5,077 nucleotides of DNA from an uncultured beta proteobacterium (lineage in GTDB: Bacteria; Pseudomonadota; Gammaproteobacteria; Burkholderiales; Burkholderiaceae_C): positions 1-5,077 of the forward strand of contig CAIYNH010000128.1 in the NCBI GenBank assembly GCA_903927495.1, given 5' to 3'. The notes below the pieces were generated by a model, which was not told the origin of the DNA, made no database searches, and saw only the letters and a program-made list of their open reading frames with translations. Made by a program: the position numbers and the translations under genes. This document shows positions 1 through 5,077 of this stretch, in pieces. How positions within the stretch are numbered: the stretch's first letter is position 1; every line of letters begins with the position of its first letter.

Positions 1-159
1 GACTTCCTGATCCGCGCTAAGCAAATGCGACAAAAATCGGAATCAGGCGTGGCACTTGTGGAAGCGGCATCTTGCCGCTTTCCCCAGCGTCTGCGGCTGG
101 AAGCCACAGCTACAAGACGCGATTAGTGCCATTCGGAATTCCTTGCGGATCAGGAATTC
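1..159. repeat. 15-bp inverted repeat pair, arms 1-15 and 145-159
   Basis: The left arm GACTTCCTGATCCGC (1-15) matches the reverse complement of 145-159 (GAATTCCTGATCCGC) at 14 of 15 positions. The arms are 129 bp apart. The left arm lies at the window edge and may extend further. The arrangement resembles the ends of a small non-autonomous element. No target-site duplication can be tested because the left flank is missing, and chance or an inverted duplication remain possible. Confidence 0.4.
62..80. other. Perfect 8-bp hairpin
   Basis: AAGCGGCA (62-69), a 3-nt loop TCT, then TGCCGCTT (73-80) form a perfect 8-bp stem. It is followed by TCCCC, not a T-run. It could be a weak transcription end for a gene left of the window, or a structural part of the element implied by the flanking inverted repeat. 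It is not a convincing intrinsic terminator. Confidence 0.35.
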
Positions 160-401
160 TGAAGTTAAGGGCTGATCAGTTTCATCTGTAGGCCTTTCTC
201 GGGCGCTGTGCGCCACCGATGGCATGTCTTCGCGGGAAGTTTCGATTGGGACGGATCATCTCCAACGTCTGGCTATTCAACTCGACCAGGGAGGCGTTAA
301 GGCGGTCGAGCTCGGCTGGCACAGTCCTGAGCCAGCAAATCAGGCGCATACAAAATTGCACTGCTCGCTCGTGCAGGCCGGCAAACAGCCACCAAACCGG
401 A

Positions 402-698
402 TACATGCACGCGCATTTGGCATCAGGTCTGACACTGACCGACCTGGAGACATTTAGCGGCCTATCAGCGCGCAGCCTGCAACTGGCATTTAAAAGTCAG
501 CTGGGGTGCTCCCCCATGCAGTGGTTGACTGAGCAAAAGCTGCACACTGTTCGCGCCAAACTCGCCAACGCAGAGGCGTTTGAGTCGGATACCTCCCTAG
601 CGGTGGCCTATTTCCCGAATCTTGGGAACTTTGCGCGCTACTACCGACCCTAATTTGGTGAATTGCCATCGCAAACGCTTAGCCGCCAGCGCTTGTGA
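402..698 (+). pseudogene. 5'-truncated AraC-family regulator relic with internal stop
   Basis: This stretch encodes the C-terminal DNA-binding domain of an AraC/XylS regulator, with both helix-turn-helix units, but no N-terminal sensor domain. It aligns without gaps over 98 codons to residues 240-337 of the intact regulator just downstream, with about 74 of 98 residues identical, including GLTLTDLE, FSGLSAR, QLGCSPMQWL and FGELPSQTL. A TAA at 651-653 replaces the codon that is CAA (Gln) in the intact copy. Beyond it the same frame continues as FGELPSQTL to a TGA at 696-698, just where the intact protein ends. Similarity stops upstream of about 400. From the ATG at 405 an 82-residue HTH-only peptide could still be made, but no clear Shine-Dalgarno site precedes it. 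I infer a decayed tandem paralogue, truncated at its 5' end and carrying a nonsense mutation. Confidence 0.85.
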
Positions 699-735
699 AT
701 CGTCATAATCGAACTAGCAATGACTTAAGCGAAAA

Positions 736-1749
736 ATGAGCCTGACCGATACAACCCCCAGCACCTCCGCGTTGCTTTTTGGCGAGAAAGATGCCGCCAG
801 ACAGACCAATTCCAAGGTTTTTGGGGATCAAATGAACCTGGCCGCCCCAGGGGTCAATGCTTACGATCCGATTGGCAGCTCAAGCGCCTTCAGCAGCAAG
901 CTCAGCGTCTTGAAGTTGCCATCGATGCAGCTGACAGCGATTATCATGTCGCCGACCTATATCGACCGGTCTGGAGTCAAAAGCGCAACGTTGATGGTTC
1001 CCCTCGCTGGTGATTTCAACTGCTTCGTGGAAGGTCGACCACACAATTGCGGCCCCGGTCTGGGTAGCATGTATTTTCCGCAGAATTGTGGCCAGTTTAA
1101 GGGCGGCGGGGGTACGCGTAATCACGTCTCGCTTCAGTTTGAGCCACGCTTGGTGGAAGCAACGACACGCGCCATGCTAGGCCTGCCGGACAACGCCGTG
1201 CTTGACCTGCAACTGGAGAATCCGCGCATTGCCCCGCTTATGGTGGCTGGCCAGCCTTTTGGCCCTGTCTTGCAGCACGTCGGCGCGCTTATCGACCTGC
1301 ATCTGCGCGATGCCCGGGTGTTGACCCAATTGGGCGTGCAAGACATGCTCTACCGCCACATTGCCATGATGTTGCGCCCCGAAGTCTTTCTACCCCACAC
1401 GGACCACCCCCGCACCACCGCCAGTGCGGCGCTTGTTGCCCAGCTGTGTGACTATATGCGTGCGAATATGAATGCTGGTCTGACACTGACCGACTTGGAA
1501 GCCTTTAGCGGACTGTCCGCGCGCTGCCTGCAACTGGCATTTAAAAAGCAGCTGGGCTGCAGCCCCATGCAGTGGCTGAGAGTGCAAAAGCTGCATGCCA
1601 TTCGAGCCAGTCTCGCCAAGGCCGAGCCTTTCGAATCGGTCACATCCCTGGCCGGGGCTTACTTCCCGAATATGGGCGACTTTGCACGCTACTACCAGCG
1701 CCAATTTGGTGAGCTACCCTCGCAAACCCTCACCCGGCAGCGCCGCTGA
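736..1749 (+). CDS. AraC/XylS-family transcriptional regulator
   Basis: This is a cytoplasmic DNA-binding regulator of 337 residues, a normal length for the subgroup with an AraC_binding_2-like N-terminal domain. The N-terminal half (about 40-215) has the look of that cupin-like effector/dimerisation domain and contains cysteines at 96, 105 and 118. The C-terminal domain starts near residue 232: the first HTH is about 249-281 (LTLTDLEAFSGLSAR then GCSPMQWL), and the second is about 302-332 (FPNMGDFARYYQRQFGELPS), with the family's F-x-R-x-[FY]-x-x-x-FG pattern. The ATG at 736 is the first after an in-frame TGA at 721. The upstream AAGCGA is a poor ribosome site, so the ATG at 832, preceded by GGGGA, is an alternative that would remove 32 residues. 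It lies 37 bp after a decayed copy of its own C-terminus and 377 bp before the secretion operon. Effector and targets are unknown; control of that operon is only inferred from position. Confidence 0.9.
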   Translation: MSLTDTTPSTSALLFGEKDAARQTNSKVFGDQMNLAAPGVNAYDPIGSSSAFSSKLSVLKLPSMQLTAIIMSPTYIDRSGVKSATLMVPLAGDFNCFVEGRPHNCGPGLGSMYFPQNCGQFKGGGGTRNHVSLQFEPRLVEATTRAMLGLPDNAVLDLQLENPRIAPLMVAGQPFGPVLQHVGALIDLHLRDARVLTQLGVQDMLYRHIAMMLRPEVFLPHTDHPRTTASAALVAQLCDYMRANMNAGLTLTDLEAFSGLSARCLQLAFKKQLGCSPMQWLRVQKLHAIRASLAKAEPFESVTSLAGAYFPNMGDFARYYQRQFGELPSQTLTRQRR

Positions 1750-1797
1750 CCCCCGTTTTCAAGGAGTCTGAAGCCTGCTGAAAATGTATTTTTCGGT

Positions 1798-1831
1798 GAC
1801 TTCGCTATTTCGATAGCTTTTTCGCGGAGTC
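1798..1831 (+). terminator. Candidate intrinsic terminator with alternative outer stem
   Basis: GCTAT (1804-1808), a TTCG tetraloop, ATAGC (1813-1817) and five T (1818-1822) form a compact terminator-like hairpin about 55 nt after the regulator's stop codon. The 5-bp stem is AT-rich and closes the loop with a T-A pair, so it would be weak. A second stem, GACTTCGC (1798-1805) with GCGGAGTC (1824-1831), one wobble pair, competes for bases 1804-1805. The two could be alternative folds, but no control of that kind is shown. Confidence 0.4.
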
Positions 1832-1856
1832 GATAGACGAATTTTCTGATAGTCGA
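1810..1856. promoter_or_regulatory. Cluster of TCGATAG / GATAGTCGA repeats, possible operator
   Basis: TCGATAG occurs at 1810-1816 and again at 1830-1836, exactly 20 bp apart, or about two helical turns. A related GATAGTCGA lies at 1848-1856, and AGTCGA occurs twice (1828-1833 and 1851-1856). AraC-family proteins commonly bind direct half-sites spaced by about two turns, and an AraC-type gene ends just upstream. The cluster overlaps the terminator-like hairpin, which may explain part of the symmetry. An operator role is inference. Confidence 0.25.
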
Positions 1857-1899
1857 GACACTTGCGTTCTTTACCGAACTGCACATCAAAGGATCGCGC

Positions 1900-1956
1900 A
1901 TGAATCACGTCTATCTGCTCATCTGCGATCCGCATCCCACGCCGCCTGCGCCCTAA
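1900..1956 (+). CDS. Tiny ORF with ESPR-like start (possible tpsA 5' relic)
   Basis: An ATG at 1900 follows AAAGGA (1888-1893) at a 6-nt spacing, the best ribosome site in this gap, and opens an 18-codon ORF ending in TAA at 1954-1956. Its product is MNHVYLLICDPHPTPPAP. The first ten residues resemble the ESPR that begins long signal peptides of TpsA and autotransporter proteins, of general form M-N-x-[IV]-[YF]-R-[LV]-[IV]-W-[ND]; here the Arg is Leu and the Trp is Cys. After that the similarity ends in a proline-rich tail, and the stop codon meets the intergenic repeat. It could be the remnant of a second exoprotein gene, a leader peptide, or chance. No promoter is evident. Confidence 0.25.
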   Translation: MNHVYLLICDPHPTPPAP

Positions 1957-2022
1957 TGCTTTTGCTACTTTATTAATAGCTGCTTGCGCAATACCCGTGG
2001 GGGCTACAGGCATAAAAGCCAT
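1956..2022. repeat. Comamonadaceae-type short intergenic repeat
   Basis: The stretch contains AATAGCTGCTTGCGCAAT followed by a GGGCTACAGGC-type tail. From memory this matches a short repeat scattered between genes in Rhodoferax, Polaromonas, Acidovorax and relatives (typical form ATAGCTGCTTGCGCA ... GGGCTAGAGGCC). Its ends are imperfect inverted repeats: ATGCTTTT (1956-1963) against AAAAGCCAT (2014-2022), which differ by one extra base. At about 67 bp it has no coding capacity and would be a MITE-like or REP-like element. Its left end coincides with the stop of the tiny ORF. The family assignment is recollection and has not been checked by search. Confidence 0.55.
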
Positions 2023-2126
2023 AAAACTGGGCTAGGTCATTGCCGACTGCATTTTTTGGACAAGCTCGCGCAGTGAAAGCTTTGAAGATCATTGTTTTAG
2101 GTCAACCCATCGAAATATCACGTCCC

Positions 2127-3767
2127 ATGAAATTGTTAAAAACGCACCTACACCTTAAATCGTTCATGGCGCTGCTGCTCGCACAACTGGTCTCTGGTGC
2201 CAATGCGCAACAGGTTCCTGATGCCAGTGTGCTTTTTCCGCAGACACAGTCCCGTATTACCCCGCCGCCGCCGTCGCCCGGATACATGCTGAATGGCGCA
2301 CCACTGGGGGAGCAAGCTCAAACTGCGGGTGAAAAATTCACACTCAAGTCGGCCCGCTATACGGGCAACACCGTGTTCAACACCGAGCAGCTCAACTTGG
2401 TTGCCAGCGGCAGCATCGGCCAGCAGGTTGATTTGGCCACCTTGCAAAATTTGTCCAACACTCTGAGTAATTTTTACCGCGACGCGGGTTATCCGTTTGC
2501 CCGTGTCTACCTGGCCCCGCAAGACATTGTTGATGGTAGCGTGGCGTTCACGGTGCTCGAAGGGCATTTTGGGGATGTATTTGCCACCCTGGGGGACCAG
2601 GTTGCGCGCCAGCACAATGCCGATGCGCAGGCCTACATCAGTGCGCTTAAACCCGGCGATGTCATGCACTCGCAAGACATTGAGCGTGCAGCACTCATCA
2701 TGAACGACATTCCTGGCTACACCGCCGTGCCCATTGTTCGCCCCGGTGCCAAGGCCGGTGCGGGTGACCTGGAGTTGCGCATGATGCAGGCCAAGCGCTT
2801 CAAAGGCAGTGCGGGCTACGACAACTATGGCAGCCTGATGACCGGACAAAACCGCTTCAGGGTCGACGCTGAGCTGGCACGCAATTGGATTTTTGGCGAT
2901 GTCATTAAGCTCACGGGGCTGGTTACCGATGGCAAAACCGACCTGGCCTCAGTTGCCTACGGCCTGCCGCTCCAAGCCAATGGCCTGCGCCTGGAGCTGT
3001 CTGCACTGCATAGTGCCTACACCCTGGGTGGCACGCTAGCCCCATCAGGTTTTACGGGTAAGTCTGACATTTTTGGCGCGTTGGTGACCTATCCAACCTT
3101 TCGCAGCCAAACCGTCAACATCACCTTCAGCGGTGCCTTGCAGCAAAAGGACTACACCAACGACAAGGGACAGATTGAGCGCTACACCCTTCACACACTG
3201 CCACTGTCCATGAATTTTGACCGGCGCGACCAGTTCAATGGCGGTGGTGTCACTTATGGGGTGGTGTCAGCCATGCGCGCATGGGTCACGCAAGACAACC
3301 AGACCACCGCATCCCGCGAGCCTCTTTTTGACAAGCTCAATGTGGATATTGCCCGGATCCAGCGCTTGACCTCAAGCCTACAGGGCATGGTGAAATTTAC
3401 CGGGCAGTACACCGAAAACAAAATAGATTCCACCGAATTCATCTCAATCTCTGGCCCCAATGCCGTGCGGGCCTACCCGGTGGGCGAGTTCAGCGGCCAC
3501 TCCGGTTGGACAACTCAGATCGAGCTGTCTTACAACGTTCCCAAAACCCAGGTGTCGCCTTACGTTTTTTACGACTATGGCACCGCCATAAACACCACCA
3601 CCACCGTGGTGCGCGAACTCAGCGCCAGAGGCCTTGGTGTGAAGTACGCCGCTGAAGGCTATTCGCTTGACATGGCAGTGGCATGGCCTATTTTGGGCGG
3701 AGCCTCGCAAACCGAAGACACCGCTGCTGCGCCGCGCCTGTGGGCCAACTTGAGCCTGCGCTTCTAA
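2127..3767 (+). CDS. TpsB-type two-partner secretion outer-membrane transporter (ShlB/FhaC family)
   Basis: This Omp85-superfamily channel exports the TpsA exoprotein across the outer membrane. From the ATG at 2127 it is 546 residues, usual for the family. Residues 1-27 form a signal peptide (MKLLK start, hydrophobic core, cleavage after ANA). A proline-rich linker follows (TPPPPSP, about 45-51), then POTRA_2 (about 71-148, with FYRDAGYPFARVYL) and a second POTRA-like region to about 221 containing NDIPGY (193-198). The barrel starts near GYDNYG (230-235). VRAYPVGE (447-454) is the conserved L6-loop motif with its key arginine at 448. The chain ends in LSLRF, a terminal phenylalanine typical of Bam-inserted barrels. 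The frame extends upstream to a TTG at 2040, which would bury the signal peptide, so 2127 is preferred although no clear Shine-Dalgarno site precedes it. tpsA follows 73 bp downstream, probably in one transcript. Confidence 0.93.
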   Translation: MKLLKTHLHLKSFMALLLAQLVSGANAQQVPDASVLFPQTQSRITPPPPSPGYMLNGAPLGEQAQTAGEKFTLKSARYTGNTVFNTEQLNLVASGSIGQQVDLATLQNLSNTLSNFYRDAGYPFARVYLAPQDIVDGSVAFTVLEGHFGDVFATLGDQVARQHNADAQAYISALKPGDVMHSQDIERAALIMNDIPGYTAVPIVRPGAKAGAGDLELRMMQAKRFKGSAGYDNYGSLMTGQNRFRVDAELARNWIFGDVIKLTGLVTDGKTDLASVAYGLPLQANGLRLELSALHSAYTLGGTLAPSGFTGKSDIFGALVTYPTFRSQTVNITFSGALQQKDYTNDKGQIERYTLHTLPLSMNFDRRDQFNGGGVTYGVVSAMRAWVTQDNQTTASREPLFDKLNVDIARIQRLTSSLQGMVKFTGQYTENKIDSTEFISISGPNAVRAYPVGEFSGHSGWTTQIELSYNVPKTQVSPYVFYDYGTAINTTTTVVRELSARGLGVKYAAEGYSLDMAVAWPILGGASQTEDTAAAPRLWANLSLRF

Positions 3768-3790
3768 TTTTTTGCTCCCATATCGCGCAT

Positions 3791-3805
3791 TTGTGCACTG
3801 CACAA
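3791..3805. promoter_or_regulatory. Near-perfect palindrome in the tpsB-tpsA gap
   Basis: TTGTGCACTGCACAA is a dyad of two 7-base arms around one base (as RNA, about a 5-bp stem with a 5-nt loop). It is followed by CGCAG and TTTTAATTT, so it could act as a weak attenuator or transcript-end signal lowering tpsA relative to tpsB, or as an operator. It lies 35 nt before the tpsA start. Function is unknown. Confidence 0.3.
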
Positions 3806-3826
3806 CGCAGTTTTAATTTGTTTGAA

Positions 3827-3831
3827 CGAGG
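3827..3831 (+). promoter_or_regulatory. Ribosome binding site of tpsA
   Basis: CGAGG lies nine bases before the ATG at 3841. It supports that start, which is also the only in-frame ATG ahead of the ESPR motif. Confidence 0.5.
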
Positions 3832-3840
3832 TATTTCAAT

Positions 3841-5077
3841 ATGAACGGTCATGGCGCACTTAACCGGATTTTTCGTGTGGTTTGGAACGCAAGTCTTTGC
3901 GTTTGGCAGGTCGCCTCCGAGCTGACTTCAAGCAAAGGCAAAAGCAAATCGGTCAAAGCCGGCCCACGGGGCTTATCGGCGCTGGCTGCTGGCGCCATTT
4001 TGTTGCTCAGCCATGCCGGGGCCTGGGCCGACTTGCCCACGGGTGGAGTGGTCTCTGCCGGTGCAGGGCAAATCAGCCAGACCGCCAGCAAAATGGTCAT
4101 CAACCAGTCCAGCGCTAAGCTGGCTGTGGACTGGCAAAGTTTCAACGTGGGCCTGGGCAAGCAGGTGCAGTTTGTGCAGCCTTCGGCACAGGCCATTGCC
4201 CTGAACCGGGTGCTGGGCGGCGACCCCTCGGTGATTCGCGGTGCCATCACGGCCAATGGCCGGGTGTTCTTGCTCAACCCCAACGGCATTTTGTTTGGGC
4301 CGACCGCCACGGTCGACGTGGCCTCGCTGCTGGCCTCGACCCTGAACTTGCGTAACGACGACTTCATGGCAGACAACTTCAGACTGCTAGGCTCGTCTGA
4401 GCAGTCTGTTGTGAACCAGGGCCAGATCTTGGCGCGCAACGGTGGTTTTGCGGCCCTGATTGCCGGCAAGATCGTGAACGTGGGCGAGATACAGGTGCCC
4501 GGCGGCCAGGTGCTGATGGGCGCGGGCAACAAAGTACGGCTGGACCTGGGTGGGCCTGCCCGCATTGAGGTCGATGAAGCCGTGCTGAACGCCTACATCC
4601 ACAATGGAGGCGTGATCAAGGCCGACGGTGGCACCATCCTCTTGACCGTGAAAGCAGTCGGTGAGCTGGCCAGCCTCGCCATCAACAACGATGGCGTCAT
4701 TGAGGCCCGTGGCCTGGCGCATGGCGACGGCGGCAGCATTCGCTTGCTGGCGGGCAGTGGCACGCTCAAAAATACCGGTACGGTTGATGCAACTGCCGCA
4801 CAAGGTAAGGGTGGCAGCATTGAAATCACAGGTGCCCGGGTTGGTTTTCTGGCTGGCAGCCTGCTGGATGCATCAGGTGGCAGTGGCGGCGGCAGCGTGT
4901 TGGTGGGCGGCGACTACCAGGGCAAAAATGCGGCAGTAGCCAACGCGCAAGTGACCTATGTGGCCGAGGGGGCGAACATTCGTGTCAATGCAAGCGAAGA
5001 AGGCGACGGTGGCAAAGTCATTGTCTGGGCTGACGGCAGCACTGGCTTCCAAGGCAACATCGAAGCCAAAGGCGGCA
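3841..5077 (+). CDS. TpsA exoprotein, filamentous haemagglutinin family, 5' part (runs off window)
   Basis: This is the secreted partner of the transporter upstream; 412 complete codons are present and the frame is still open at the right edge. An ESPR core, LNRIFRVVWNASLCVWQVASE without its last residue, covers residues 7-26, a basic stretch follows (SSKGKSKSVK), and a hydrophobic segment (45-60) ends at the likely cleavage site AWA (61-63). The TPS/haemagglutination-activity domain starts at about residue 64, with VDWQSFNVG (96-104), LNRVLGGDPSVIRG (121-134) and the hallmark NPNGILFG (146-153). From about residue 180 onward, Gly-, Asn- and Val-rich repeats (GGVIKADGG, GGSIRLLAG, GGSIEITGA, GGKVIVWADG) indicate a right-handed beta-helix. 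GGDYQGKN and VIVWADGS are typical of very large betaproteobacterial adhesins of this group. Six residues (MNGHGA) precede the ESPR core, which is unusual. The role (adhesin, aggregation or contact toxin) depends on the missing C-terminus. Confidence 0.93.
   Translation, partial: MNGHGALNRIFRVVWNASLCVWQVASELTSSKGKSKSVKAGPRGLSALAAGAILLLSHAGAWADLPTGGVVSAGAGQISQTASKMVINQSSAKLAVDWQSFNVGLGKQVQFVQPSAQAIALNRVLGGDPSVIRGAITANGRVFLLNPNGILFGPTATVDVASLLASTLNLRNDDFMADNFRLLGSSEQSVVNQGQILARNGGFAALIAGKIVNVGEIQVPGGQVLMGAGNKVRLDLGGPARIEVDEAVLNAYIHNGGVIKADGGTILLTVKAVGELASLAINNDGVIEARGLAHGDGGSIRLLAGSGTLKNTGTVDATAAQGKGGSIEITGARVGFLAGSLLDASGGSGGGSVLVGGDYQGKNAAVANAQVTYVAEGANIRVNASEEGDGGKVIVWADGSTGFQGNIEAKGG

Larger units (their letters stand above)
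1..401. other. Left-edge region with no supportable gene
   Basis: I find no recognisable protein here in any frame. Reading frame 1 is open from the first base to a TAG at 124-126 (41 codons). It could be the tail of a gene beginning outside the window, but its product matches nothing I know. Two antisense frames (406-182 and 225-43) overlap each other and have no visible Shine-Dalgarno site or family motif. The stretch holds a hairpin and a long-spaced inverted repeat, listed separately. Homology to the downstream araC gene starts abruptly at about 399-402, so this region is probably unrelated DNA joined to a truncated regulator copy. Confidence 0.5.
1750..2126. other. 377-bp structured intergenic region between regulator and tpsB
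   Basis: No substantial gene is supported here. Within it are a terminator-like hairpin (1804-1822), an overlapping cluster of TCGATAG/GATAG repeats (1810-1856), a tiny ORF with a good Shine-Dalgarno site (1900-1956) and a Comamonadaceae-type intergenic repeat (about 1956-2022). The last 100 bases show no strong sigma-70 promoter. The region must hold the start signals of tpsB unless the operon is read through from the regulator. Confidence 0.6.

Noticed and set aside
182..406. 74-codon antisense frame upstream of the araC relic
   Set aside because: It contains a plausible-looking helical stretch (PAELDRLNASLVELNSQ) but no recognisable family and no ribosome site, and it overlaps another antisense frame; too little to call a gene.
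1759..2022. 87-codon antisense frame across the regulator-tpsB gap
   Set aside because: No family recognised; it runs through the intergenic repeat and the hairpin, so it is more likely chance.
2092..2121. Possible sigma-70 promoter TTGTTT, 18 bp, TATCAC before tpsB
   Set aside because: It has only 3/6 and 4/6 matches, and transcription would begin at about the start codon, leaving no leader.
2040..2126. Upstream TTG start for the transporter, adding 29 residues
   Set aside because: It would place a non-signal segment before an excellent signal peptide; the ATG at 2127 gives a normal export signal.
2148..2849. 233-codon antisense open frame opposite the transporter gene
   Set aside because: It lies fully inside tpsB, shows no domain or signal, and follows from the codon bias of the real gene.
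3849..4565. 238-codon antisense open frame opposite the exoprotein gene
   Set aside because: Its low-complexity Pro/Ala/Ser/Thr-rich product is the mirror of Gly/Val-rich beta-helix codons; the + strand frame carries unmistakable TPS motifs.
1..5077. tRNA, rRNA, CRISPR array or complete insertion sequence
   Set aside because: No cloverleaf, rRNA-like conserved block, regularly spaced repeats or transposase motif was seen on either strand.

Overview
The window looks like part of a betaproteobacterial chromosome, most likely Comamonadaceae (Rhodoferax/Polaromonas/Acidovorax-like). This rests on moderately GC-rich coding sequence, the style of the exoprotein, and a short intergenic repeat (about 1956-2022, core AATAGCTGCTTGCGCA) that I recognise from memory as typical of that family. 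I could not run a search to confirm it.

Layout, left to right, all real genes on the + strand. (1) 1-401: no supportable gene. It holds a near-perfect 15-bp inverted-repeat pair (1-15 / 145-159), a short hairpin and a reading frame cut by the window edge. (2) 402-698: a 5'-truncated relic of an AraC-type regulator. Only the DNA-binding half is left, and a CAA-to-TAA type nonsense codon lies 15 codons before the ancestral stop. (3) 736-1749: an intact AraC-family regulator (337 aa). Its C-terminus is about three-quarters identical to the relic, so the two are tandem paralogues. (4) 1750-2126: a 377-bp gap with a terminator-like hairpin, a cluster of TCGATAG-type repeats, a tiny ORF with a good Shine-Dalgarno site whose start resembles an extended signal peptide region (ESPR), and the Comamonadaceae-type repeat. 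(5) 2127-3767: a TpsB/FhaC/ShlB-type outer-membrane transporter. (6) 3841 to the window end: the 5' part of a large TpsA exoprotein of the filamentous haemagglutinin family, with ESPR, signal peptide, TPS domain and start of the beta-helix. It stays open through the right edge.

The main system is a two-partner secretion (type Vb) locus in tpsB-tpsA order. The exoprotein crosses the inner membrane by Sec with a slow-acting extended signal peptide. Its TPS domain docks on the POTRA domains of the transporter, and the chain is threaded out through the 16-stranded barrel. The adjacent AraC-type regulator is a candidate controller, but that link is inferred only from position. The core system belongs to a known class. 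The less explained parts are the decayed regulator paralogue, the ESPR-like mini-ORF, and the structured gap between regulator and secretion operon.
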